From Lacrimispora xylanolytica (GTDB lineage Bacteria; Bacillota; Clostridia; Lachnospirales; Lachnospiraceae): a DNA stretch of 64,000 bases. Made by a program: the position numbers and the translations under genes. Positions 1 through 7,743 of the stretch are shown piece by piece (position 1 is the first letter of the stretch; each line of letters begins with the position of its first letter). The stretch spans positions 3,333,001-3,397,000 of the forward strand of contig NZ_CP113524.1 in assembly GCF_026723765.1 (NCBI RefSeq), in the 5' to 3' direction. The notes under the pieces are model-generated. The model was not told the DNA's origin. It searched no databases and worked only from the letters and a program-made list of their open reading frames with translations.

Positions 1-27
1 AAGAGCCGGAAAGGGGGCTTTCCATGA
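1..27 (+). CDS. 3' end of an unseen upstream gene (partial)
   Basis: Frame 1 is open from the window edge and ends at TGA 25-27, giving the tail KSRKGGFP. The stop overlaps the next start as ATGA, the usual sign of translational coupling in an operon. Eight residues are too few to identify the product. From the nature of the next gene, an ATPase partner is conceivable, but nothing here shows it. Confidence 0.5.
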   Translation, partial: KSRKGGFP

Positions 28-719
28 TATCCAAAAGTAAAAAAGTCCTCCTCTTCATTGCAGAAGGGCCTACGGATGAAGACACCCTAAGCCCTGTTTT
101 AAAGAAAATATTTCATAATGAAGAGGTACGCTTTCATATTGTCCATGGTGATATGACCAGCAACTGGGCCGTCTCTGTGAATAATGCAGTAAAGACCGTA
201 TATCAGCATGTGGAAACAGAGAGAAAGCGGTATGGTTACCAGAGAAATGATATTTTAAAGGTCATTCATCTGGTGGATATTGACGGGGCATTTATTCCCC
301 CTGACAAAATCATGTATCAAAAGGTTAGAGACATTCAATACTTTGACGACCGGGTAGAAGCCTCGAACCCCAAACGGGTCCAGGAGCGAAATGAGAGGAA
401 ATCACAGATTTTAAATAAGCTGTCTGAAACCGGTAAAGTAGGAACCCTCCCATACCGTGTATATTATTTCTCCCGAAACCTAGAGCACGTGTTTCATGAC
501 AGAAATGGTAATCTTTCCGATGAAGAGAAGGTGAACTTTGCAGATTCCTTTGCAGACCATTACCTTACGGATCCGAAAGGGTTTATATCCTTTTTATCAA
601 ACAGTGATTTTACGGTGCCAGGGGATTATAACGATACCTGGACATTCATTGGAAAAGGCTTAAATTCCCTTCATCGCCACAGCAACTTTCACTTATTATT
701 TCAGTCCATGGTATTGTAA
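24..719 (+). CDS. TOPRIM-like protein of unknown function, possible second gene of an ATPase/TOPRIM pair
   Basis: This is a 231-residue soluble protein. After a lysine-rich start, strand VLLFI runs into EGPTDE (Glu14, Gly15, Asp18), which resembles motif 1 of TOPRIM folds (hydrophobic strand, E-G-x-x-D). A second strand ends in VDIDGA (Asp85, Asp87), which fits the TOPRIM DxD metal site. A TOPRIM-like nuclease or nucleotidyl-transfer fold is therefore plausible, as in OLD, RloB or DUF4435-type proteins. The rest is not recognisable. The start lies after a GGGGG stretch and overlaps the stop of an upstream gene by ATGA, so the two are probably made together. Small TOPRIM proteins coupled to an AAA or ABC ATPase are known in phage-defence pairs. 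That role is inference only, because the partner lies outside the window. The last 19 bases overlap the convergent amidohydrolase gene. Confidence 0.6.
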   Translation: MISKSKKVLLFIAEGPTDEDTLSPVLKKIFHNEEVRFHIVHGDMTSNWAVSVNNAVKTVYQHVETERKRYGYQRNDILKVIHLVDIDGAFIPPDKIMYQKVRDIQYFDDRVEASNPKRVQERNERKSQILNKLSETGKVGTLPYRVYYFSRNLEHVFHDRNGNLSDEEKVNFADSFADHYLTDPKGFISFLSNSDFTVPGDYNDTWTFIGKGLNSLHRHSNFHLLFQSMVL

Positions 720-2335
720 ACGCATATGCCATTTAAAAAGGTCTGGCAAACAGAAACGTTTGATATTCGTTCCGAATGGCATTTGCGGATATCCTCAGAT
801 AGTACAGTAAAATCTGCTGCCATTCCAGGCAGGAGCGTTCCTTTTTCTTCTTCCTCAAAGCTGGCTTTTGCTCCCATGGCTGTAAAGGTATGAAGAGCTT
901 CTTCCACTGTAAGGGACTGTTCCGGTAAAAAGGTCTTTCTTCCATCTAATGTAGTTCTTGTGACCGCGCACTGAATGCCTGCCAGCACATCTCCATGCTC
1001 CACCGGAGCATCAGAGCCATTGGATACCGTAACGCCCATATCCAATAAGGTCTTAAATGCATAGGTGCTGGCAGCCCGTTCCCTTCCTACACGACTCTCA
1101 ACAATATGATTATCATGATCCATAAATATGGTCTGCACATAGGCATGGAGATTCCACTCCTTTAAGGTTTTAATCAGCTCTGGCGTGGTTATTTGGCAAT
1201 GAACGATTCCATGGCGCATGGGATTGTCCTTCTTTCCTTTAAGTGCCTTTATAATGGACTTTGTGGTCATTTTCATGGCCTTGTCTCCAATGGTATGAAC
1301 AGCCACCTGCATTCCATGAGAGGCTCCGTAGCTTATCCTTTGATCTAACTCCTCTTGACTGTAGATAGAGATACCGCAGTTATCAGGGTGTTCTATATCA
1401 TCAGCATATGGAGTTTCTAACGAGGCTGTTCTTGCTCCAAGGGAGCCATCTTCAATTATCTTTAAAGGGCCTATGGTGAAAAACTCACTGCCTTTTCCGG
1501 TCCTATATCCACTGCCTAAAAAATCATCCAACTCTTTTTGATCTAGCAGGAGGCACTGTTCATATACCTTTACGGTCAGCCGTCCCTCTTTCTCCAGTTC
1601 CTCATAGGCTTCTATCACCGTCTTATATGAAAGTCCGGGAAAGGCACCAAAATCGTCACTTTGTACAGAAGTGATTCCATAAGAATTTAACCGTTTCATT
1701 GCCCGCAGCATATAAGCCTTCACAACCTCTTTATCTGGCGGCGGTACCTTTGTGCTGACCAGATTGATTGCATACTCACGAAGAATACCAGTAGGCTCTC
1801 CCGCCTCATCTCTATCAATGGAACCTCTTTCCGGGTTCTTGGTTCCTTTTCTGATACCAGCTGCTAAAAGGGCCGCGGTATTGGCACACGCGATGTGTCC
1901 GCAGGAGCGGTAAATGAGTATGGGCCGGTCCTTGGACACCAGATCCAGATCCTGGCGGGTGGGCAGCCGTTTATCACCAATAAATTGCTCCTGGTTCCAG
2001 CCTCTTAAAACGATCCATTCTCCTGAACTTTTCTCAATTTCCTGTTGAACGCCATATAATACCTCAACGATTTCCTCTACGGAGGAGGTATGCCTCGAAA
2101 GGTCAGGACAGCTTAATACATAACCGTACAGAAGAAGGTGCAAGTGGGAATCAATAAAACCAGGGACCAGGAAAGCCCCTTTCATATCATGCCATACCGT
2201 TTCTGTTTCCTGAGCCCATCTTTTAGCTTTTGAAAGGTCGCCAACAAAAGCCACTCTTCCACCCTCAACTCCCATCGCTTCTGCATCCATGCCCTTTTTT
2301 ACAAATATGACACCATTATAATAGATATCCATCAT
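701..2335 (-). CDS. YtcJ-type amidohydrolase (amidohydrolase_3 family)
   Basis: This 544-residue cytoplasmic metal-dependent hydrolase belongs to the amidohydrolase superfamily, YtcJ/N-substituted-formamide deformylase branch. The motif PGFIDSHLH (metal-binding His64 and His66) opens the TIM barrel. The EDGSLGARTA block, a central HTIGD and a late NGSDAPVE are typical of this branch. A short C-terminal beta-sandwich part (GTLLPGMAADFTVL) closes the composite domain. The true substrate cannot be read from sequence; it hydrolyses some C-N bond. The start is taken at ATG 2335, preceded by GGTGAGG six bases upstream. The frame stays open to a TTG at 2350, but that codon lies inside the ribosome binding site. 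Its 3' end overlaps the convergent TOPRIM-like gene by 19 bases, and it is separated from upstream genes by the IS element. Confidence 0.85.
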   Translation of the reverse strand: MMDIYYNGVIFVKKGMDAEAMGVEGGRVAFVGDLSKAKRWAQETETVWHDMKGAFLVPGFIDSHLHLLLYGYVLSCPDLSRHTSSVEEIVEVLYGVQQEIEKSSGEWIVLRGWNQEQFIGDKRLPTRQDLDLVSKDRPILIYRSCGHIACANTAALLAAGIRKGTKNPERGSIDRDEAGEPTGILREYAINLVSTKVPPPDKEVVKAYMLRAMKRLNSYGITSVQSDDFGAFPGLSYKTVIEAYEELEKEGRLTVKVYEQCLLLDQKELDDFLGSGYRTGKGSEFFTIGPLKIIEDGSLGARTASLETPYADDIEHPDNCGISIYSQEELDQRISYGASHGMQVAVHTIGDKAMKMTTKSIIKALKGKKDNPMRHGIVHCQITTPELIKTLKEWNLHAYVQTIFMDHDNHIVESRVGRERAASTYAFKTLLDMGVTVSNGSDAPVEHGDVLAGIQCAVTRTTLDGRKTFLPEQSLTVEEALHTFTAMGAKASFEEEEKGTLLPGMAADFTVLSEDIRKCHSERISNVSVCQTFLNGICVYNTMD

Positions 2336-2429
2336 CTCTATCCTCACCAAAATTATAGGAAAAATCTTGTTTGTCAGACGCCAGCTCTTCTGGCTATTTC
2401 TGTTAGTAACAATTTTATTCCAGTCAATA

Positions 2430-2448
2430 CCACCGGCTTAGCCGGTGG
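2430..2448. repeat. Subterminal hairpin at the tnpA-distal end of the IS
   Basis: Perfect 8-bp stem CCACCGGC/GCCGGTGG around the loop TTA. Together with the hairpin at 3190-3208 it defines the likely TnpA recognition structures. Confidence 0.7.
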
Positions 2449-2455
2449 CTTGCTC

Positions 2456-2590
2456 ACCCCCTATAAGGGGTTTGTTTCCTGCTTACGCCCGGAAGGCGCT
2501 CCGAAAGTCTGCCTACTGCACCACATTCTCAGCTGCCCTTAAAAGGGCTTAATCGGAGCTGCCTTTTTCCGGCGCAGCCCCAAAAGGGGC
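2456..2590. ncRNA. Candidate structured RNA or DNA domain inside the IS
   Basis: Nested complementarity is visible. An outer imperfect stem pairs 2486-2504 with 2553-2573; its segments are GCTCCGA/TCGGAGC (2498-2504 with 2553-2559), GGC/GCC, and CCGGAA/TTCCGG (2489-2494 with 2567-2572). Inside it lies the hairpin GCCCTT-AA-AAGGGC (2535-2548). Flanking hairpins are ACCCC/GGGGT (2456-2471) and GCCCC-AAAA-GGGGC (2577-2590). The arrangement is far more ordered than chance spacer DNA. It could be the 3' UTR of tnpA, a separate small RNA, or an extended transposon end. Strand and function are unknown. Confidence 0.4.
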
Positions 2591-2616
2591 TTGCTGTTTT
2601 GCTTTGATTTCCAACT

Positions 2617-2630
2617 GACTCTTAAGAGTC
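2617..2630. repeat. Palindrome directly after the tnpA stop
   Basis: Perfect 14-base palindrome GACTCTTAAGAGTC that abuts the tnpA stop codon (2631-2633). No T-run follows, so it is not a convincing terminator. It may belong to the structured tail of the element. Confidence 0.5.
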
Positions 2631-3104
2631 TTATTTCTTGTTTTTCTTCACCGGCTCACCCGTAAACGGGTCTATATACTCTACTAGTGACATCTGATCG
2701 TATTCTAAATCTTCTTTTATCTGGTTTTGTATGTATTCCTTAATCGCAGCTGTATTCTTTCCTACTGTATCGACGTAATATCCACGGCACCAGAAATGCC
2801 GATTTCCGTACTTATATTTTAAATTCGCATGTTTTTCAAATATCATTAGCGAACTCTTTCCTTTTAAGTATCCCATTATTTCTGATACTGAGTATTTTGG
2901 TGGAATTCGGATTAACATATGTACATGATCTGGCATACATTGCGCTTCCATTATCTCGATTCCTTTTCTCCGGCATAAACTTCCTAAAATTTGACCAACA
3001 TCTGCCTTTATATCTTTGTAGATTACTTGCCTTCTATATTTTGGTGCAAAGACTATATGGTACTTGCATTCCAATTTAGTATGGGCTAAACTATTAATGT
3101 CCAT
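2631..3104 (-). CDS. tnpA: IS200/IS605-family transposase TnpA (Y1 HUH)
   Basis: This 157-residue single-strand transposase cuts and rejoins DNA at hairpin ends through a 5'-phosphotyrosine intermediate. The fold starts with KLECKYHIVFAPKYR, typical of IS200 TnpA. The metal-binding HUH is PDHVHML (His60, His62). The catalytic tyrosine is Tyr124 in IKEYIQNQ. The length matches the family (about 150 residues) and no frameshift is present, so it may be active. The start has GGAG seven bases upstream. The 3105-3190 leader is short and ends at the other subterminal hairpin. Confidence 0.93.
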   Translation of the reverse strand: MDINSLAHTKLECKYHIVFAPKYRRQVIYKDIKADVGQILGSLCRRKGIEIMEAQCMPDHVHMLIRIPPKYSVSEIMGYLKGKSSLMIFEKHANLKYKYGNRHFWCRGYYVDTVGKNTAAIKEYIQNQIKEDLEYDQMSLVEYIDPFTGEPVKKNKK

Positions 3105-3189
3105 TATGGATCTCCTGTGCTTTTATTTGTGGTTTGCAGACCTACATTTATTTTAGCACAGGAGTAACTTATATCTAAAGATCAGCCCT

Positions 3190-3208
3190 CCCCCTGCATA
3201 GCAGGGGG
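3190..3208. repeat. Subterminal hairpin at the tnpA-proximal end of the IS
   Basis: Perfect 8-bp stem CCCCCTGC/GCAGGGGG around the loop ATA. It has the same geometry as the other end at 2430-2448 but a different stem sequence, as expected for IS200-type ends. Confidence 0.7.
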
Positions 3209-3228
3209 TTTCTTTTTTACTGTCACAC

Positions 3229-3269
3229 AAAAAAAGCAGCAGACAAAGCCTGTAAGGTCTGTCTGCTGC
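3229..3269 (-). terminator. Rho-independent terminator of pnp
   Basis: Read on the minus strand, GCAGCAGACA pairs with TGTCTGCTGC (10 bp) and is followed directly by seven T. It lies 22 bases after the pnp stop. Confidence 0.85.
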
Positions 3270-3290
3270 CTGTCATACGGCTAAGCCGTT

Positions 3291-5429
3291 TTATTCGTTT
3301 TCTTTTACTTCTTTCTCTTCTTTGGCTTCTTCTGCCTTTGCAGTCATATCGCTTGGCTTCATGCTTAAGTTGATTCTTCCCATCTTATCAACCTCAACTA
3401 CCTTAACGGTAACTACATCGCCGATATTAACCACATCTTCTACCTTGGCAACTCTCTTCTCAGACAGCTTGGAAATGTGAATCATACCATCTTTATTCGG
3501 TGCAAGCTCTACGAAAGCACCAAAGTTCATGATTCTCACTACCTTACCTGTCATGATCTGACCAGCCTCGATTTCAGTTACGATGCTCTTAATGATCTGA
3601 ATGGCACGGTCAATCATATCCTGATCGGTTCCACATACAGAAACGCTGCCGTCATCAGAGATGTCGATTTTAACGCCAGTCTCTTCAATGATCTTATTGA
3701 TAACCTTACCCTGCTTACCAACAACATCACCGATCTTCTGAGGATCAATGGAGATCTGGTCAATCTTAGGAGCATACTTACCAACTTCTTTTCTTGGCTC
3801 GCTGATGGCCTTTGCCATTACTTCGTCAAGAATATAAAGTCTTGCTTCTCTTGTGGTGCGGATTGCCTCTTCGATGATTGGTCTTGTTAAACCGTGAATC
3901 TTGATATCCATCTGAATGGCTGTGATTCCCTTATGAGTACCGCCTACCTTAAAGTCCATATCGCCAAAGAAGTCTTCCAGTCCCTGGATATCTGTAAGAA
4001 CGATGTAATCGTCATCAGAATCTCCAGTAACCAGACCACAGGAAATACCTGCAACGGCTGACTTGATCGGAACACCTGCTGCCATTAATGCCATAGAGGA
4101 AGAACAGATGCTGGCCTGAGAGGTGGAACCGTTGGATTCCATGGTCTCAGAAACGGTACGGATTGCATATGGGAACTCTACTTCTGAAGGAAGTACAGGA
4201 ACCAATGCTTTTTCAGCTAATGCACCATGACCGATTTCACGACGTCCCGGACCTCTGGAAGGTCTTGTCTCACCTACAGAGAAGGAAGGGAAATTGTAGT
4301 GGTGCATATATCTCTTAGAGGTCTCCATATTATCGATGCCGTCTAATCTCTGGCTTTCAGATAATGGAGCAAGAGTACAAATATTTAAAATCTGAGTTTG
4401 ACCACGGGTGAACATAGCAGAACCGTGAACTCTTGGAAGCATATCTACTTCAGCTGCCAGATGGCGGATTTGATCCATAGCACGGCCGTCAGGACGCTTG
4501 TGATCCTTTAAGATCATCTTACGAACGGTCTTTTTCTGGTACTGATAAATTGCCTCTCCCAGTACAGAAAGCCACTCTTCATTATCTGCAAATGCTTCCT
4601 GAAGCTTTGCGGTAATGTTCTTGATGTTCTCTTCTCTTACCTGCTTTTCATCGGTGAAAACAGCAACTTCCATCTCTGCAGGAGGAACTACTTCACGAAT
4701 GGCAGCAAATAATTCATCTGGAACTGCACAGCTTGTATAGGTGTGTTTTGGTTTTCCGCACTCTGCTACAATGGTATCAATAAACTTAATGATTTCCTTG
4801 TTTACTTCGTGAGCTTTAAAGATAGCTTCGATCATTAAATCTTCCGCAACTTCATTGGCTCCTGCTTCAATCATAATGACTTTGTCTCTTACAGAGGCTA
4901 CGGTAAGAGCCATGTCAGACGCCTGCTTCTGAGCCTGAGTCGGATTGATGACGAACTCGCCGTCAACAAGACCTACCTGAGTGGTCGCGCAAGGACCGTC
5001 AAAAGGAATATCAGAAATAGAAGTAGCAATGGCAGAACCTAACATAGCGGTAAGCTCTGGGCTGCAATCCTGATCAACGGACATTACGATGTTATCTAAC
5101 GTAACGTCGTTACGGTAATCTTTTGGGAATAAAGGTCTCATGGGACGGTCGATAACACGTGATGTCAGAACCGAATTCTCAGAGGCTTTTCCCTCTCTTT
5201 TGTTAAAGCCGCCTGGAATCTTACCTACGGCATACAGTTTTTCTTCATATTCTACGCTCAGAGGGAAGAAATCAATTCCATCCCTTGGCTTGTCGGAAGC
5301 AGTTGCGGTAGCCAATACTACGGTATCTCCGTAATGCATGAATGCCGCTCCATTTGCCTGCTTCGCTACTCTGCCGACTTCAACGGTTAATGTTCTGCCG
5401 GCCAGTTCCATACTAAAACTCTTGTACAT
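3291..5429 (-). CDS. pnp: Polynucleotide phosphorylase
   Basis: This 712-residue 3'-5' exoribonuclease uses phosphate to release nucleoside diphosphates and acts as a trimer in RNA turnover. All family domains are present in order. They are the first RNase PH domain (about 10-145), an alpha-helical linker, a second RNase PH domain (about 315-460, with GRREIGHGALAEKAL), a KH domain (about 555-615, GxxG as VGKQGK) and an S1 domain (about 620-690, GKVVRIMNFGAFVEL). The acidic tail AKAEEAKEEKEVKENE is common in Clostridia. The start has GGAG eight bases upstream. It follows rpsO in the same direction, the classic rpsO-pnp order, with a 200-base gap that holds a hairpin. Its own terminator follows. 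Confidence 0.97.
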   Translation of the reverse strand: MYKSFSMELAGRTLTVEVGRVAKQANGAAFMHYGDTVVLATATASDKPRDGIDFFPLSVEYEEKLYAVGKIPGGFNKREGKASENSVLTSRVIDRPMRPLFPKDYRNDVTLDNIVMSVDQDCSPELTAMLGSAIATSISDIPFDGPCATTQVGLVDGEFVINPTQAQKQASDMALTVASVRDKVIMIEAGANEVAEDLMIEAIFKAHEVNKEIIKFIDTIVAECGKPKHTYTSCAVPDELFAAIREVVPPAEMEVAVFTDEKQVREENIKNITAKLQEAFADNEEWLSVLGEAIYQYQKKTVRKMILKDHKRPDGRAMDQIRHLAAEVDMLPRVHGSAMFTRGQTQILNICTLAPLSESQRLDGIDNMETSKRYMHHYNFPSFSVGETRPSRGPGRREIGHGALAEKALVPVLPSEVEFPYAIRTVSETMESNGSTSQASICSSSMALMAAGVPIKSAVAGISCGLVTGDSDDDYIVLTDIQGLEDFFGDMDFKVGGTHKGITAIQMDIKIHGLTRPIIEEAIRTTREARLYILDEVMAKAISEPRKEVGKYAPKIDQISIDPQKIGDVVGKQGKVINKIIEETGVKIDISDDGSVSVCGTDQDMIDRAIQIIKSIVTEIEAGQIMTGKVVRIMNFGAFVELAPNKDGMIHISKLSEKRVAKVEDVVNIGDVVTVKVVEVDKMGRINLSMKPSDMTAKAEEAKEEKEVKENE

Positions 5430-5598
5430 ATTGGATCTCCTTTAAAAATTTATAAATTTATATTAATTGCAGAAGATGCCGAAACTACTGATCTACACGT
5501 AAGCCATTCTAACGGGTCAATTATTCAAATATTACGCGCACATCAGCGGTCTCGGGGGAAACTTCTGCCTTTAACTATCTTTTCATATATAGACAGAT

Positions 5599-5621
5599 AG
5601 GGTGGAGAAGTTCTCCACCCT
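5599..5621 (-). terminator. Hairpin between rpsO and pnp (partial terminator or processing site)
   Basis: Near-perfect 11-bp inverted repeat AGGGTGGAGAA/TTCTCCACCCT lying 10 bases after the rpsO stop. On the minus strand it is followed by ATCTGTCTATATATG, not by a clean T-run, so read-through into pnp is likely. In other bacteria this spacer is where rpsO and pnp messages are separated or processed; here that is inferred. Confidence 0.55.
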
Positions 5622-5631
5622 AAATGGTCTA

Positions 5632-5898
5632 TTATTTTCTGATTCCTAATCTTTCGATTAAAGCACGATAGCCCTCTAAGTCTGTCTTCTTTAAGTAATC
5701 AAGAAGACCTCTTCTCTGTCCAACCATCATCAGAAGACCTCTTCTGGAGTGATGATCTTTTGGGTTCTTCTGAAGGTGATCTGTTAATTCTGTAATTCTC
5801 TCTGTGAGAATTGCAATCTGTACTTCAGGTGAACCTGTGTCGCCAGGCTTTCTGCCAAATTCTGCGATAATTGCTGTTTTCTTTTCCTTTGAAATCAT
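5632..5898 (-). CDS. rpsO: 30S ribosomal protein S15
   Basis: This 88-residue primary 16S rRNA-binding protein of the small subunit has the standard family length. The block [15 protein letters not shown], the motif [15 protein letters not shown] and the C-terminal [21 protein letters not shown] are diagnostic. The frame is open 14 codons further upstream, but AAGGAGG lies eight bases before ATG 5898 and the family begins MISKEKK, so this is the start. It leads the rpsO-pnp unit and has a good promoter at 5995-6023. The roughly 90-base leader could carry an S15 autoregulatory fold. Confidence 0.97.
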   Translation of the reverse strand: MISKEKKTAIIAEFGRKPGDTGSPEVQIAILTERITELTDHLQKNPKDHHSRRGLLMMVGQRRGLLDYLKKTDLEGYRALIERLGIRK

Positions 5899-5994
5899 GT
5901 TGATTTCCTCCTTTATTGAATGATTCTTACCGTATACCAAGCAACGGCTGGAGTGGCCAAAATACCGGGTATCGGCGCAAATTTTTACCTATAC

Positions 5995-6023
5995 AGTTTA
6001 CCACAGGGATATAGGCTTGTCAA
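5995..6023 (-). promoter_or_regulatory. Sigma-A promoter of rpsO-pnp
   Basis: On the minus strand a perfect TTGACA (6018-6023) is followed 17 bases later by TAAACT (5995-6000). Transcription would start near 5988. The resulting leader contains ATACC (5968-5972), which can pair with either of two later GGTAT copies (5962-5966 or 5934-5938). This suggests alternative folds. Confidence 0.7.
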
Positions 6024-6043
6024 CATTTCTGCCCCTGTGAAAA

Positions 6044-6301
6044 TTAAATCTTTGATAAAAGGAACCGGGCCTTTTCTTCCTCTTCTTTGGAAGTGTACAG
6101 CATATAGATGGTTTCTTCTCTCCCGGCTCTAAATAACAGACTTCTCTCATTTGGAAAATTCCTCATGAATGAAGTGAGATTACGGCTGAATGCATTGGTT
6201 TTATAAAGAATCCCATGCTCCCTCAGACAATTCTCTGCTTTATACATGGTTTCCAATTTTACGCCAGAGTAAACCAAAAACCATTTCTTTTTAAAAATCA
6301 T
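6044..6301 (-). CDS. Small protein of unknown function (DUF2007/DUF3343-like)
   Basis: This is an 85-residue soluble protein with no signal peptide. It begins with the strand KKWFLVYSGV and then a helix KAENCLREHGI, a layout reminiscent of small single-domain signal-transducing proteins (ferredoxin-like beta-alpha-beta). It ends with YMLYTSKEEEEKARFLL. Family membership is only a guess. AGGAGG lies eight bases before the ATG. It sits upstream of rpsO in the same direction, but the rpsO promoter starts beside its 3' end, so the two are probably independent. Confidence 0.6.
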   Translation of the reverse strand: MIFKKKWFLVYSGVKLETMYKAENCLREHGILYKTNAFSRNLTSFMRNFPNERSLLFRAGREETIYMLYTSKEEEEKARFLLSKI

Positions 6302-6399
6302 GGCACAACCCTCCTGTTAAATAACACCGGAGCCTGATCGGCTTTTATGTACCATTTCATCATACTCTCTGGGTGGGGAAAATGCAATCCTTATCTCCC

Positions 6400-7734
6400 T
6401 TATTCCGTTTTACCCATGTGTTTTTGAAAGTCTGTGCCTTTCATTTTCTGAAACAGTTGGTTTCTTAAGCCGTCCAAATCGGTTTTTACCAGCTTTTTAT
6501 CCTTAACAAGACATTCTCCTGCTACGAATACGGCTTCCACATTGGAGGGGTTTGCACTGTAGACAAGGGCGGAATATGGGTCATAGACAGGGAACATATT
6601 GGCTGACTGGGTTTCTATTAATACCAGATCCGCCTGTTTTCCAGGCTCCAAAGAACCGGTCACCAAATGGAGTCCCATGGCTCTTGCTCCCTCAATGGTA
6701 GCCAGGGAGACAATGATCTCTGCTGGAAATGCACTTCTGTCCTTTGTTTCATTTTTATGAAAATCAGCACAAAGCTTCATCTGGGTTAAGATATCCAGGG
6801 TGTTTCCGCTGGCAGGACCGTCCGTTCCAAGTCCAACCGGAATGTTTCTTTTTAACATTTCGGTTACAGGAGCCACACCCTTTGCGGCCTTTGTATTAGA
6901 GCCGATGCAGTGAGCTACCCTGGCTCCCCTTTCTTTAAAAAGGTCTAAGTCTTTCCCTGTCATATGAATGCAATGAGCGGCCAGAGTATCCTTTCCAAGA
7001 ACTCCAATGCTGTCTAAATACTCTGCCGGTGTCATGGAGTATTCTTTTTCAAAAAAATCCATCTCATAGTCCATCTCCGCCGTATGAAGGGTAAATGGAA
7101 CCTCATAAGAGGAATCAATGGAATAAGCAGCCTTTAAAACCTCACTGGAGCAGGTACTGGTACCGTGAGGCGCAATACAGGCTGAGATTCTGGGGTGGGA
7201 GTGATATTTTTTAATCAGCCGCTCTCCATAGGAAATCGCCTCATAAGGGTCGGAAAAATCACACGCCCCCTCATCCATCACCGTCTGACCGGCAATGCCT
7301 CTGATTCCCATCTCATCCATGGCCCTTGCTGCCTCTTCTTCATAGTAGTACATATCTAAAACAGAAGTCACACCAGAAAGAAGCATCTCACCTGCGGCGT
7401 ATCGGGTGGATAAATAGACCATTTCCTCGTCCATGGCCTTATTTTCCATGGGAATTAAAAATACCCGAAGGCGGTCCTTACAGTCATCCCCAAGTCCCCT
7501 GAATGGAATCATCCCCATATGAGTATGGAGATTGACCATTCCAGGCATGAGTATTCCTTGCTTTCCATCTATTTGACTGGCACCTGCCAGGATTTCCTCT
7601 GTCAGCTCTTTCATTGGTCCAGCTGCTATTATCGTATCATGTTCAAACAATAGGTAACCGGGACTAAAAATCTCTCTTGCCTCATTCATGGTTACCACTA
7701 TTACATTTTTAATTACAGTTCTCACACTTATCAA
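6400..7734 (-). CDS. Amidohydrolase of the MtaD/SsnA group (purine or purine-nucleoside deaminase)
   Basis: This 444-residue cytoplasmic metal-dependent deaminase belongs to the TRZ/ATZ-MtaD-guanine deaminase branch. Metal ligands are visible: His70 and His72 (NLHTHMG), His217 (LHTAE, with Glu220), His254 (AAHCIHM) and Asp305 (GTDGPAS). Likely substrates are methylthioadenosine, adenosine-type compounds or guanine. Sequence alone does not choose between them. Nine bases separate it from the adenine deaminase gene upstream, and it is the last gene of the purine/ABC operon. The frame opens at TTG 7734. A GTG at 7725 is an equally good start, because AAAAGG lies nine bases before it. Confidence 0.8.
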   Translation of the reverse strand: MISVRTVIKNVIVVTMNEAREIFSPGYLLFEHDTIIAAGPMKELTEEILAGASQIDGKQGILMPGMVNLHTHMGMIPFRGLGDDCKDRLRVFLIPMENKAMDEEMVYLSTRYAAGEMLLSGVTSVLDMYYYEEEAARAMDEMGIRGIAGQTVMDEGACDFSDPYEAISYGERLIKKYHSHPRISACIAPHGTSTCSSEVLKAAYSIDSSYEVPFTLHTAEMDYEMDFFEKEYSMTPAEYLDSIGVLGKDTLAAHCIHMTGKDLDLFKERGARVAHCIGSNTKAAKGVAPVTEMLKRNIPVGLGTDGPASGNTLDILTQMKLCADFHKNETKDRSAFPAEIIVSLATIEGARAMGLHLVTGSLEPGKQADLVLIETQSANMFPVYDPYSALVYSANPSNVEAVFVAGECLVKDKKLVKTDLDGLRNQLFQKMKGTDFQKHMGKTE

Positions 7735-7743
7735 CCTTTTCCC

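Larger units (their letters stand above)
2425..3225 (-). mobile_element. IS200-type insertion sequence (IS200/IS605 family, tnpA only)
   Basis: This is a single-gene element carrying an HUH transposase. It is bracketed by two subterminal hairpins of the same design, an 8-bp stem with a 3-base loop: 2430-2448 (loop TTA) downstream of tnpA and 3190-3208 (loop ATA) upstream of it. This matches IS200-type ends, which TnpA recognises as single-stranded hairpins and which lack terminal inverted repeats. There is no tnpB. The exact cleavage sites cannot be fixed by eye, so the borders are approximate. The element sits in the intergenic space between the pnp terminator and the amidohydrolase gene and breaks no gene. 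About 200 bases between the tnpA stop and the right-end hairpin are non-coding and strongly structured. Confidence 0.75.

Noticed and set aside
2430-2630. CRISPR array
   Set aside because: The short palindromes differ in sequence and spacing, with no identical direct repeats. They are stems of one structured segment of the IS element.
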